From the NCBI RefSeq assembly GCF_029846175.1, contig NZ_JARWAC010000015.1:347634-411633 (forward strand): 64,000 nucleotides of DNA. The letters are read 5' to 3'. Every line of letters begins with the position of its first letter. The stretch's first letter is position 1. The translations under genes were made by a program, and so were the position numbers. Below are positions 1 through 8,450 of the stretch, in pieces. Below the pieces are notes generated by a model that saw only the letters and a program-made list of their open reading frames with translations, made no database searches and was not told where the DNA came from. Source of the stretch: Sphaerisporangium sp. TRM90804. GTDB taxonomy: Bacteria > Actinomycetota > Actinomycetes > Streptosporangiales > Streptosporangiaceae.

Positions 1-165
1 CTGAAACCCTTGCCCATCGGCGTCCTCGTCCCCTCGGCGGCGTCCTCGCGCGGGCCCGCCCGGGCCCGCCCCTTCGCCGGGGGATACGCGCGCCGGGCCC
101 GCGGCGTTCACCGTCGCGCCCGATCGGCCCGTGGCGGCCCGGACGCCGGGCAGTCGCGGGGGCGG

Positions 166-672
166 TCAGGGGTGCGGCGTGAACCGGCCGAAGCGGCCCT
201 GGTGGTAGAGCAGGGGGCGTCCGGCGGTGCCGATCAGCGTGCCGGTGACCAGCCCGACCACCAGGATGTGGTCGCCGATCTCGATCGTCGCGTGCGGGGC
301 GCAGAGCAGGTGGGCGCAGACGCCGTCGAGCAGCGGGACGCCGTCGGCCCCGGGCGTCCACCGGGTCGGCGCGGCGAACCGGTCGACGCCCTTGCGGGCG
401 AACCGGGCCGCGACGTCGGCCTGGTCGCCGGCCAGGACGTTGACCGCGAAGCCGTCGGCCTGGCGCAGCCTCGGCCACGTCGTGGAGGCCTGGTCGACAT
501 AGAACGACACCAGCGGCGGGGCGAGGCTGACCGACGAGAAGGAGGTCGCGGTCAGGCCGACCGGCACCCCCTGGGAACCGGCGGTCACCACGACGACGCC
601 CGCCGCGTGATGGGCCAGCGCGCGCCGGAACCGGTCGCCGTCCACCGCCCTCTCGGGAAGCGTCTCGGTCAT
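166..672 (-). CDS. Flavin reductase domain protein
   Basis: This is probably a small FMN/FAD-binding reductase that uses NAD(P)H to supply reduced flavin to a partner monooxygenase. The protein has about 168 residues and the usual family layout: an N-terminal AGVVVVTAG strand, a GLTATSFSSVSLAPPLVSF flavin-binding segment, an FAVNVL strand and a C-terminal GRPLLYHQGRFGRF. The ATG at 672 is chosen over the longer reading because it overlaps the TGA of the upstream gene as ATGA, which implies translational coupling. It forms a two-gene operon with the NADPH-FMN reductase. The true substrate partner is not in the window. Bases 1-165 downstream show no gene. Confidence 0.85.
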   Translation of the reverse strand: MTETLPERAVDGDRFRRALAHHAAGVVVVTAGSQGVPVGLTATSFSSVSLAPPLVSFYVDQASTTWPRLRQADGFAVNVLAGDQADVAARFARKGVDRFAAPTRWTPGADGVPLLDGVCAHLLCAPHATIEIGDHILVVGLVTGTLIGTAGRPLLYHQGRFGRFTPHP

Positions 673-1184
673 GCGCTCACCCCTTCCGTAAGCGCGATCT
701 GAGGCGACACCCGATCCGCCCACGGGCCGAGCACCTCCTCCAGCGAGGCGATCTCGGACTCCAGCAGCGCCAGGCCGGGCGTCGGCACCGTGGCGCCCAG
801 CTCGACCAGCAGGGGCCGCAGGTGGGTCTCGACCGCCAGGGCGTGCCGGGGGTCGCCCATCACCAGGAGGGGCAGGGCCGTCGTGCCGGCGAGCGCCTGG
901 GTGGGGAGCCGGTCGAGGAAGACCTTGAGCAGGCCGGTGTAGGTGCCCTTGTACGTCGGGCTCGCGACGAGCAGGACGCGCGCGCGTCCCACCAGTTCGA
1001 GGGCCCTGCCGGCCTCGGCCGGCGGCGGGGAGGCCAGCAACCCGGGCGCGAGGCCGGCGAGGTCCACGACCTCGCGCTCCCCCGTGTATCCGATGCGCCC
1101 GGCCACCAGGTCCGTGGCGCGTTCGGCCGCCGTCCTGGTGCGCGAGCCCGGGCGGGGGTTGGCGACCAACGTCACGAAGCTCAT
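669..1184 (-). CDS. NADPH-dependent FMN reductase (SsuE/MsuE-like)
   Basis: A flavodoxin-fold reductase of 171 residues that likely reduces FMN with NADPH. The N-terminal VTLVANPRPGSRT loop is the FMN-phosphate binding region, and VLLVASPTYKGTYTGLLKVF is the family signature following it. Proteins of this type (SsuE, MsuE) feed reduced FMN to two-component monooxygenases, often for sulfur scavenging. That link is inferred from the family, because no sulfonate monooxygenase is present. It is the first gene of the operon with the flavin reductase, and a good promoter lies about 115 bp upstream. Confidence 0.85.
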   Translation of the reverse strand: MSFVTLVANPRPGSRTRTAAERATDLVAGRIGYTGEREVVDLAGLAPGLLASPPPAEAGRALELVGRARVLLVASPTYKGTYTGLLKVFLDRLPTQALAGTTALPLLVMGDPRHALAVETHLRPLLVELGATVPTPGLALLESEIASLEEVLGPWADRVSPQIALTEGVSA

Positions 1185-1297
1185 CTGCCGCTCACCATTC
1201 GTCCTCTCCGTTCCCGTGAGGCGCCGCCGCCGCCGGTCGGAGCGAGGTCGCTCGGCGGTGCCGACGCCCGGTGGGGGTGACCCGGTCGATGTCCTCG

Positions 1298-1326
1298 ACG
1301 CTACGGAGGCCCGTCCGTAATGTCAA
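1298..1326 (-). promoter_or_regulatory. Sigma-70-type promoter of the flavin reductase operon
   Basis: On the minus strand a perfect -35 TTGACA (1326-1321) is followed after exactly 17 bases by TAGCGT (1303-1298). Transcription would start near 1291 and leave a leader of about 107 bases. The stretch is locally AT-rich, unlike its surroundings. The -10 matches the consensus less well than the -35. Confidence 0.6.
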
Positions 1327-1341
1327 TATTTCCTACCCGGA

Positions 1342-2451
1342 TTACATGGAATGTCCCGAGTGCCACAGATCCGGCTCGCCGGGCACGTGACGGACCCGGT
1401 CACGGGCCTTCAGGTAGACCAGGTGGGCCAGGGTCTCGTTCGAGGCCGCCCGCCGCATGAACGCCGGGATCTCCTCCCACGGCCGCGACCAAGTAAGCCT
1501 CGTGGCGACGTCCCAGCACGCGACGCCGTCCGCGGCGCGCACCACCGCCTCGATCTCCGCCAGGCGCTCCGCGTGGTGCGCCATGACGTAGTCGACGCGG
1601 TCGGCGAGCTCCAGGAAGCGGTACTCGTGCGCGGGCAGCACCTCGTCGACCTCCAGGTCGCGGACGGCCGCCAGGGCGTCCAGGTAGTCGGCCAGCGGGT
1701 TCGGCGCCGACTGGGGGTGCACGGCGACGATCGGCGTGATCCTCGCCAGCACGTGGTCGCCGGAGAACAGCACCCGCCGCGAGGGGGAGACGAAGCACAG
1801 GTGCCCGGGCGAGTGGCCGGGCGTCCAGATCGCGCGAAGGTCCCAGCCCGGCAGGCCGAGGGAGGCGCCGTCCTCGATCAGCCGGTCGGGCGCGGCCATC
1901 GTCACGTAGTGGCGGATCATCATGGAGGCCGTGCTCAGCTCGTCGAGCTGCAGCGGCGGCGCGCCCGAGCGCAGCAGCATCGCGCGCTCCCGCGCGACCA
2001 GCGTGTCGATCGCCGAGTCGTCGTAGCGCTCGCGCAGCAGGCCGGCGTCCGCCGGGTGCAGGCCGATCCAGGCGTCCGACGCCTCGCGGACCCGTCCGGC
2101 CAGCCCGTAGTGGTCGGGGTGGATGTGGGTCACCAGCACCGCCCGCACGTCGGCCATCGTGTACCCGGCCACCCCCAGCCCCGCGTCCAGCGCCGCGTAC
2201 GCCTCGTCGGTGTTCCAGCCCGCGTCCACGATGGCCACGCCGTCCGGCAGCTCCAGCGCGTACACCAGCACGTACCTCAGCGGGTTGATCGGGATCGGCA
2301 CCGGTATGGACCACAGCCCCGGGCGCACCCGCTCGACCTCGGGCAGCGTCCCGCCGTGCCACGCCGCCCGCTGCTCCTCGTTGGCCGGCGTCACCCTGCG
2401 TCCCGCCTTCGCCGTCGCGCTCACGGCCGGTCTCGCCACCTGGTCGGTCAT
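1342..2451 (-). CDS. Metallo-beta-lactamase fold hydrolase
   Basis: A zinc-dependent hydrolase of the glyoxalase-II/MBL superfamily, 369 residues. The metal motif THIHPDHYG is in the first half. A second ligand region TPGHSPGHLCF and a later FSGDHVL provide the other conserved His and Asp. The start at ATG 2451 is preceded by AAGGGAG at good spacing; the longer upstream reading has no such site. The closest family is the single-domain MBL hydrolases next to transporters in actinomycetes; the substrate cannot be told. The MFS gene lies 56 bp upstream on the same strand, so co-transcription is likely and the ArsR-type repressor may control this gene too. Confidence 0.85.
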   Translation of the reverse strand: MTDQVARPAVSATAKAGRRVTPANEEQRAAWHGGTLPEVERVRPGLWSIPVPIPINPLRYVLVYALELPDGVAIVDAGWNTDEAYAALDAGLGVAGYTMADVRAVLVTHIHPDHYGLAGRVREASDAWIGLHPADAGLLRERYDDSAIDTLVARERAMLLRSGAPPLQLDELSTASMMIRHYVTMAAPDRLIEDGASLGLPGWDLRAIWTPGHSPGHLCFVSPSRRVLFSGDHVLARITPIVAVHPQSAPNPLADYLDALAAVRDLEVDEVLPAHEYRFLELADRVDYVMAHHAERLAEIEAVVRAADGVACWDVATRLTWSRPWEEIPAFMRRAASNETLAHLVYLKARDRVRHVPGEPDLWHSGHSM

Positions 2452-2507
2452 CCCCGCTCCCTTCGGCATGGACGCAACCGATTGTGCACCGCTCACCGAA
2501 TGTTGTT

Positions 2508-3908
2508 CTACTCGGGGTGGGTCCGGCGCGGAAGCCGCAGGAACAGCGCCGAGGACAGCGCGATGACGCCGGCGACCACCCACCAGGCCGGGGCCGGGCC
2601 CGCGCGGGTCGCCAGCCAGCCCAGGCCGAGCGCGGCCGCCATGGCGCCGAACTGGAGCTGGAGCGAGTCGACCGACATCAGCGTCGCCCGCCGTGCGGCG
2701 TCCACGCGCCCGTGCATCATCTCGGCGCGCAGCACGCCCGTCACGGCCAGCCCGGCGAACATCAGCGTGTACGACGCCGCCGCGGCCGCGATGCCCGCGA
2801 GCCCCGTCAAAGCCGAGGAGCCGGCGAGCGCGCCGAACGCCAGCGCGGTGACCAGCACGCCCGCCACGGCGGCCCGGGTCGAGCTTCGCAGCAGCCGAGC
2901 GGCCCCGGGGGCCAGCCAGCTACCGAGAGCACTGGCGGCGAACCCGGCGGCTGCGACCACGGCATAAGCCGAGCTGCCCGACTCCGCCTCTCCGGTGAGT
3001 GCGGCGAGCCTTCCCGGAGTGAGCATCTCGATCGCGCTGAGCCCGGCGCCCAGCGGCAGGGCGATCAGCAGCAGCCGGCCGAGGGCCGCGTCCCGCAGGC
3101 CGAGCCGCAGGCCGGTCCCGATGGTGACCGGCACGTCGCGCAGCACCTCGCGGGCCGAGGGGCGGGGGCGGGGCGGCTCGGGCATCGCCACCAGCACCAC
3201 GACGAACAGCACCGCGCCGGCGGCCGCGCCCGCGACCACCGGGGCCGCCAGGCCGCCGGGCGCGACCAGCGGCAGGAACCCGCCGGCCAGCACCGCCGCG
3301 GACAGCGAGAACGAGCCCGCGGCCTCCCCTCTGGACAGGCCGGGCTTGAGGTCGGCGCCGGGCCCCTCGGCCGCGTGCAGCGTGTCGACGTACCAGGCCT
3401 GGGCGGGCCCGCTGGACAGGGCCCTCGCCACGCCCTTCAGGACCGCCGAGACGACGAACGGCCACATGGAGGTCGCGACGGCCATCAGGCCGAGGGCGGC
3501 CACGGTCACCAGGCCCGAGATCGCGAGCACCGCCCGCCGCCCGACCACGTCGGCGAGGCCGCCCGTCGGCAGCTCCAGCACCACGACGACGGTCGAGAAG
3601 ACGGCGATCACCACGCCGACCTGCGCCAGGCTGAGCCCGCGCGAGGTCATGAGCAGCACCATCGGCGCCATCATCAGCCCCGGCGGCAGCCACGTCAGCG
3701 CGCTGATCAGCGCGTACCGCCGCCGCGCGGCGGCGGCCGAGAGCAGGTGCCGGCCGTGCCCCGGTGGGCCGGCGTGCCCGCCGGACGGCCGGCCCGGGTG
3801 GACTCCGGCGGTCGCGGGCCCTCCGCCGGAGGGCTTCGTGCCCGGCACGGGCCGATCGGAGGGCTGGGAGGGATCCGCCGGCGCGGACGGCCCGGTGTGG
3901 GCGGTCAT
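2508..3908 (-). CDS. MFS transporter
   Basis: An integral membrane transporter of 466 residues, probably a drug or metabolite exporter driven by proton exchange. After a Gly/Pro-rich cytoplasmic N-terminus of about 60 residues there are roughly twelve hydrophobic segments. The conserved motif between helices 2 and 3 is GGLADVVGRRAVL. The ATG at 3908 overlaps the stop of the upstream repressor as ATGA. Being coupled to an ArsR-type repressor with a strong operator suggests substrate-induced export. The substrate is unknown. Confidence 0.88.
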   Translation of the reverse strand: MTAHTGPSAPADPSQPSDRPVPGTKPSGGGPATAGVHPGRPSGGHAGPPGHGRHLLSAAAARRRYALISALTWLPPGLMMAPMVLLMTSRGLSLAQVGVVIAVFSTVVVVLELPTGGLADVVGRRAVLAISGLVTVAALGLMAVATSMWPFVVSAVLKGVARALSSGPAQAWYVDTLHAAEGPGADLKPGLSRGEAAGSFSLSAAVLAGGFLPLVAPGGLAAPVVAGAAAGAVLFVVVLVAMPEPPRPRPSAREVLRDVPVTIGTGLRLGLRDAALGRLLLIALPLGAGLSAIEMLTPGRLAALTGEAESGSSAYAVVAAAGFAASALGSWLAPGAARLLRSSTRAAVAGVLVTALAFGALAGSSALTGLAGIAAAAASYTLMFAGLAVTGVLRAEMMHGRVDAARRATLMSVDSLQLQFGAMAAALGLGWLATRAGPAPAWWVVAGVIALSSALFLRLPRRTHPE

Positions 3909-4477
3909 GCGGTGTACCCCCTCGTCGGGAAGGCGGCGAGATGGATCGCGACCCGCTCGGTGCCGGGCAGGCCCTCGTCGGCGGCCTCCAGCTCGCGCAC
4001 CAGGTCGAAGACGCGGTCGAACAGCAGGGAGAGCGAGGCGGGGGTGAGGCGCCCGATGTCGTCGGACATGCCGCCCGCCTCCCTCCACTCCGGCCCCCAT
4101 GCCTCCCGCTCGCGCTCGAACCGCTCGCGGTCGCGCGTCAGCACCTCGAACTGGCGCTCGCGCATGAACCCGGCCGCCTCCCGCCCCTCCGGGCTGGCGC
4201 CGAGCTCCGACTCGCTCCACGCGGTGTAGCGGTGGACCGCGCGCCAGCGGCGCTCGCGGGCGTCGCGCGGCTCAGGATCGGGCTCGACGAAGCCGTACCT
4301 GGCGAGTTGGCGCAGGTGGTAGCTGGTGGAGCCGGAGCTCTCTCCGAACCTGGCCGCCAGTTCGGTCGCGGTGGCGGGCCCGTCCATGCGCAGCGAGCCG
4401 AGCAGACGCACCCGCAGGGGGTGGGCCACGGCTTTGAGTGCCTGAGGGTCCTTCAGGCGGTAGACGTCGTCGCTCAT
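3905..4477 (-). CDS. ArsR-type winged-helix repressor
   Basis: A DNA-binding regulator of 190 residues. Residues about 8-90 form a winged helix (LKAVAHPLRVRLLGSLRMDG, then TELAARFGESSGSTSYHLRQL as the recognition region). The C-terminal half is helical and charged, as in the helix-turn-helix group found beside exporters. It is first in an operon with the MFS gene. A near-perfect inverted repeat sits 5-46 bases before its ATG, so autorepression is very likely. Cysteine metal ligands typical of ArsR sensors are absent, so a small-molecule or drug effector is more likely than a metal. Confidence 0.88.
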   Translation of the reverse strand: MSDDVYRLKDPQALKAVAHPLRVRLLGSLRMDGPATATELAARFGESSGSTSYHLRQLARYGFVEPDPEPRDARERRWRAVHRYTAWSESELGASPEGREAAGFMRERQFEVLTRDRERFEREREAWGPEWREAGGMSDDIGRLTPASLSLLFDRVFDLVRELEAADEGLPGTERVAIHLAAFPTRGYTA

Positions 4478-4481
4478 ATGG

Positions 4482-4523
4482 CAAAGGTAGCTTTGCAAAG
4501 TTGCTTTTGCAAAGCTACCTTTG
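4482..4523. promoter_or_regulatory. Perfect 18-6-18 inverted-repeat operator
   Basis: Left arm CAAAGGTAGCTTTGCAAA (4482-4499) and right arm TTTGCAAAGCTACCTTTG (4506-4523) are exact reverse complements around a 6-base spacer. Each arm also contains the small palindrome TTTGCAAA, so two dimers could bind side by side. It ends five bases from the repressor start codon, so a bound repressor would block transcription and any leader. It is far more AT-rich than the surrounding DNA. Confidence 0.85.
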
Positions 4524-4696
4524 GAATATCCGCGAGCTGAAACTTTCATCTCCCGGGCGCCCGTCCCCGGCCCGCACGACGCACCCACGGGCCATGGCGC
4601 GCCCATGCGCCTCCGGCGGCGCGGCGGGACGACGGCCGGCATTGACGGCCCCCTGACCCGTTGGAACCATGCGGAAACCGTCGCTTCCGGCGGATT

Positions 4697-4710
4697 TGGG
4701 AGCGCTCCCA
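4697..4710. promoter_or_regulatory. CebR-type cellobiose-responsive operator
   Basis: The 14-base palindrome TGGGAGCGCTCCCA is identical to the known binding sequence of the LacI-family regulators CebR (Streptomyces) and CelR (Thermobifida). It lies 47 bases before the cellulase start codon. In those genera cello-oligosaccharides release the repressor from this site. The regulator gene itself is not in the window. Confidence 0.9.
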
Positions 4711-4757
4711 CTCACCCGGGCTCCCGCTGGCGCAGCATCGCACCCTTGAGGAATCGC

Positions 4758-7385
4758 GTGATCAGACCATTCCGGCGGTGGACGGCCTCACTCGCCGTCA
4801 CCGCGGCGGCCACGCTGGCCGCCTCCCTCCTGTCCGCCCCGGCCGAGGCCCGCGACACGACGGCGGCCGGCGCCGCGGGCGCGTCCGCGACGGCCGCCGA
4901 GCCGGAAGGGCCCGAGCAGATCCGCAACGGGACCTTCGACGACGGGGTCACCACCCCCTGGTGGCACACCGCCAACATCGCCTTCGACGCCGCCGACGGG
5001 CGCCTGTGCGCCGACATCCCCGGCGGGACGATCAACCCGTGGGACGTCATCATCGGCCAGGACGACATCCCGCTCGTCCAGGACGAGACCTACGCCTTCG
5101 CGTTCTCCGGCGCCGCCGACCCGTCCAGGGTCGTCAGGGCCCTGGTGCAGCTCCCCGTCGACCCGTACACGGCGTACCTGGCGGCCAACCCGCAGCTCAC
5201 CCCGGAGACCACCTCCCACTCGTTCACGTTCACCTCGCCCGTGAGCCTCCCGAACGGCCAGGTGGTGTTCCAGCTCGGCGGCAGCGCCACGCCGTGGCGG
5301 TTCTGCGTCGACGACATCAGCCTGCGCGGCGGGGCCGAGCCCGAGGAGTACGAGCCCGACACCGGCCCGCGGGTCCGGGTCAACCAGGTGGCCTACCTGC
5401 CCAAGGGCCCCAAGGACGCGACCGTCGTCACCGACGCCGAGGCCGCGCTCCCCTGGCAGCTGAAGAACGCCGGCGGCACCGTCGTCGCGTCCGGCACCTC
5501 CACGCCGCGCGGCCTGGACGCCAGCTCCGGCCAGAACGTCCACTCGATCGACTTCGGCTCCTACACCACGGCGGGCACCGGCTACACCCTCACCGCCGAC
5601 GGCGAGACCAGCCGGCCCTTCGACATCAGCCCGGCCGCCTACCAGACGCTTCGCACCGACGCGCTGAAGTTCTACTACACCCAGCGCAGCGGCGTGGCCA
5701 TCCGCGACGACCTGCGCCCCGGGTACGGCCGGCCCGCCGGCCACGTCGGGGTCGCGCCCAACCAGGGCGACACCGACGTGCCCTGCCAGCCGGGCGTGTG
5801 CGACTACCGCCTCGACGTCTCCGGCGGCTGGTACGACGCCGGCGACCACGGCAAGTACGTCGTCAACGGCGGCATCTCGGTCGCCCAGCTCATGAGCGAG
5901 TTCGAGCGCACCAAGAACGCCGCCACCGCGGCGCCGCTGGGCGACGGCATGCTGGCGCTGCCCGAGAGCGGCAACGGCGTCCCCGACATCCTGGACGAGG
6001 CCCGGTGGGAGCAGGAGTTCCTGCTCAAGATGCAGGTGCCCGCCGGCAAGCCGTACGCGGGCATGGCGCACCACAAGATCCACGACCAGAACTGGACCGG
6101 GCTGCCGCTGATGCCCCACCTGGACCCGCAGAAGCGCGAGCTGCACCCGGTGTCCACGGCCGCCACGCTGAACCTGGCCGCCACCGCCGCGCAGGCCGCG
6201 CGGCTGTACGCCCCGTACGACGCGGCGTTCGCCGCCGCCAACCTGAGCGCCGCGCGCAGGGCGTGGGCCGCCGCCAAGGCCAACCCGGCCATCCTGGCCT
6301 CGCCGTCCGACGCGACCGGCGGCGGCGCCTACAACGACGACAACGTCGCCGACGAGTTCTACTGGGCCGCCGCCGAGCTGTTCATCACCACCGGCGAGAG
6401 GGAGTTCAAGGACTACGTGCTGGCCTCGCCGCAGCACACGGCCGACATCTTCGGCGAGCGCGGCTTCGACTGGGGCAGCGTCGCCGCTCTCGGCAGGCTC
6501 GACCTGGCCACCGTCCCTAACGACCTGCCCGGCCGCGCCGACGTGCGCGCGTCGGTCGTCGAGGGCGCCGACGCCTACCTCGCCGCGGTGGAGGCCCACC
6601 CGTACGGCACGCCGTACAACCCGGCCCAGTACGACTGGGGCTCCAACAACCTGGTGCTCAACATGATGGTGGTGATGGCCTCCGCCTACGACATCACCGG
6701 CACACCCAAGTACCGGAACGGGGTGCTGGAAGGCATCGGGTACATCTTCGGCCGCAACGCGCTCAACCAGTCGTACGTCACCGGTTACGGCGAGGTGGCC
6801 TCGCGCAACCAGCACAGCCGGTGGTACGCCAACCAGCTCGACCCCGCCCTGCCCAACCCGCCCGCCGGCACCCTGGCGGGCGGCCCGAACTCCTTCCTCC
6901 AGGACCCGACGGCCGCGGAGAAGCTGCAGGGCTGCCGGCCGCAGTTCTGCTACATCGACGACATCGAGTCCTGGTCCACCAACGAGCTGACCATCAACTG
7001 GAACTCGCCGCTCGCGTGGATCTCGGCGTTCGTCGCCGGCCAGGGCGACGGCACCGCGCGGGCGGCCGGTCGCTGTGACGTCACCTACACCACCCACGGC
7101 CAGTGGCCTTCGGGCTTCACCACCCAGGTCACGATCAAGAACACCGGGACCACGGCGATCAACGGCTGGTCGCTGGTGTGGTCCTTCCTCGGCGGCCAGA
7201 AGACCGAGGCGCCCTGGAACGTGTCCCTCAGCCAGAGCGGCGCGACCGTGACCGCGAAGAACCTGTCGCACAACGCGCGCATCCAGCCGGGGAGCTCGAT
7301 CACGTTCGGCTTCAACGGCAAGGGCGGCGTCGGCGCCAACCCGGCGCCCGACCTGATCACCCTCAACGGCGCGGCCTGCGCCTGA
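4758..7385 (+). CDS. Secreted GH9 cellulase (CBM4-Ig-GH9-CBM2)
   Basis: An extracellular beta-1,4-glucanase of 875 residues. A signal peptide (about 1-31, ending APAEA) is followed by a CBM4/9-like jelly roll (about 50-195, NGTFDDG to [11 protein letters not shown]), an Ig-like CelD N-domain (about 203-290, [11 protein letters not shown]), the GH9 catalytic domain (about 290-760) and a C-terminal CBM2 (about 772-875, with two Cys near its ends). The catalytic region has Asp360 and Asp363 in [10 protein letters not shown] and the acid Glu743 in [10 protein letters not shown]. The order resembles Thermobifida Cel9B. The GTG at 4758 is chosen because GAGGA precedes it and a clean Arg-rich signal peptide follows. 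The CebR operator just upstream indicates induction by cellobiose. Confidence 0.93.
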   Translation: MIRPFRRWTASLAVTAAATLAASLLSAPAEARDTTAAGAAGASATAAEPEGPEQIRNGTFDDGVTTPWWHTANIAFDAADGRLCADIPGGTINPWDVIIGQDDIPLVQDETYAFAFSGAADPSRVVRALVQLPVDPYTAYLAANPQLTPETTSHSFTFTSPVSLPNGQVVFQLGGSATPWRFCVDDISLRGGAEPEEYEPDTGPRVRVNQVAYLPKGPKDATVVTDAEAALPWQLKNAGGTVVASGTSTPRGLDASSGQNVHSIDFGSYTTAGTGYTLTADGETSRPFDISPAAYQTLRTDALKFYYTQRSGVAIRDDLRPGYGRPAGHVGVAPNQGDTDVPCQPGVCDYRLDVSGGWYDAGDHGKYVVNGGISVAQLMSEFERTKNAATAAPLGDGMLALPESGNGVPDILDEARWEQEFLLKMQVPAGKPYAGMAHHKIHDQNWTGLPLMPHLDPQKRELHPVSTAATLNLAATAAQAARLYAPYDAAFAAANLSAARRAWAAAKANPAILASPSDATGGGAYNDDNVADEFYWAAAELFITTGEREFKDYVLASPQHTADIFGERGFDWGSVAALGRLDLATVPNDLPGRADVRASVVEGADAYLAAVEAHPYGTPYNPAQYDWGSNNLVLNMMVVMASAYDITGTPKYRNGVLEGIGYIFGRNALNQSYVTGYGEVASRNQHSRWYANQLDPALPNPPAGTLAGGPNSFLQDPTAAEKLQGCRPQFCYIDDIESWSTNELTINWNSPLAWISAFVAGQGDGTARAAGRCDVTYTTHGQWPSGFTTQVTIKNTGTTAINGWSLVWSFLGGQKTEAPWNVSLSQSGATVTAKNLSHNARIQPGSSITFGFNGKGGVGANPAPDLITLNGAACA

Positions 7386-7392
7386 CCCCCGA

Positions 7393-7422
7393 GCCCGGCC
7401 CGCCGCGTACGGCGGGCCGGGC
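7393..7422 (+). terminator. Terminator hairpin after the cellulase
   Basis: Arms GCCCGGCCCGCCG and CGGCGGGCCGGGC form a perfect 13-bp stem with a CGTA loop, eight bases after the stop codon. There is no T tract, as is common in actinomycetes. Confidence 0.75.
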
Positions 7423-7472
7423 CCCCGGCCGCGGGCTCCGCGAGACCCGCGGGCCGCGGTTAGGGTTGGCGC

Positions 7473-8138
7473 GTGATCGAAGCCATCTGGATCGACGAGG
7501 CGGTCGCCGCCCTGCGCCCCGACTTCCGGGTGCTGGCCGTCGCCGCGTACGGGCTGCGCAACGGGCCGTCCGACGCCGCCTCCCGGGAGCTGCTGGCCGA
7601 GGCCGGCGCCGCGGGGGTGACCCCCGCCCACGAGCACATCGTCGCCTGGCAGGACGCCTACCGCGCGTTCGGCGCCAAGCCGCAGCGCACCCGCCCGTCG
7701 GTGGACGCCCTGGTGCGCCGCACGCCGCCGCCCGAGGTCAACCTGATCGTCGACGCCTACAACTCCGTCAGCGTCCGCCACGCCCTGCCCGTCGGCGGGG
7801 AGGACCTCACCCGCTACGAGGGCCCCGCCCGCCTCATCCGGGCGACCGGCGACGAGCCGTTCGACACCACCGACAAGGGCGAGCCGGTCGTCGACCACCC
7901 CGAGATCGGCGAGGTGGTCTGGCGGGACGACCGCGGGGTGACCTGCCGGCGGTGGAACTGGCGCCAGTGCGTGCGCACGCGCATCACCGAGGACACCGTG
8001 GACGCGCTCTTCCTGCTCGAACGGCTGGCGCCGATGCCGCTGGAGGCCCTCTCGGCGGCGGGCGAGGAGCTCGCGGGGTTGCTGCGGACGATCAGCCCCC
8101 TGGTGCGCATCGAGTCGCGCCTGGTCAGCCCCGCCTGA
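7473..8138 (+). CDS. B3/B4 tRNA-binding domain protein
   Basis: A 221-residue stand-alone B3/B4 domain, the fold found in the editing region of phenylalanyl-tRNA synthetase beta chains. Supporting features are YRAFGAKPQRTRPSVDALVRR followed by NLIVDAYNSVSVRHALPVGGEDL and the GEVVWRDDRGVTCRRWNWRQ segment. Free-standing members are thought to act on mischarged tRNA or related substrates, but the role is unproven. The GTG start follows the cellulase terminator, so this is a separate unit. Confidence 0.8.
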   Translation: MIEAIWIDEAVAALRPDFRVLAVAAYGLRNGPSDAASRELLAEAGAAGVTPAHEHIVAWQDAYRAFGAKPQRTRPSVDALVRRTPPPEVNLIVDAYNSVSVRHALPVGGEDLTRYEGPARLIRATGDEPFDTTDKGEPVVDHPEIGEVVWRDDRGVTCRRWNWRQCVRTRITEDTVDALFLLERLAPMPLEALSAAGEELAGLLRTISPLVRIESRLVSPA

Positions 8139-8450
8139 CCGCCTGAACGCGCCATCACCACAGCCCCCACGCGCCCGGCGGCGGGCCGGGTGTCCATCAC
8201 GCCGGACGGCCCTCCGCGCCGAAGGGCCCCGGGGGCGTGACCATGGCGTTGGAGCGATACAGAACGGGCTCCCGGGTAAGCAGGCCCTCACCCCCCGGAG
8301 TGACCACCCCGGCGTGACCAGTTTGAATGGTCCTGGGAGGATCGGGCGAAGAGCAAGCCCGAGAGCGCACACGTCACTGTTTTCGGCGAGTAGCCTTGGA
8401 CAGGTTCTCTAATCAACAACGCCGATCTGCGGAAGAGGGCGATTTCGGCC
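8139..8450. other. Intergenic region before kgd
   Basis: About 310 bases without a gene. A weak hairpin (GGCCCT at 8208-8213 with AGGGCC at 8223-8228) could end the preceding gene. The last 130 bases are less GC-rich (for example GGTTCTCTAATCAACAAC near 8405-8420) and must carry the kgd promoter, but I cannot assign convincing -35 and -10 boxes. Confidence 0.5.

Noticed and set aside
1..165. CGGGCCCGCC direct repeat and an open frame at the left edge.
   Set aside because: The frame continues antisense through the flavin reductase genes, and the repeat is two short copies only.
4788..8372. A very long antisense open frame (1194 codons) opposite the cellulase.
   Set aside because: High GC removes stop codons from antisense frames. 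The translation is Val/Gly/Arg/Ala-rich without motifs, and the sense strand has clear GH9 and B3/B4 genes.
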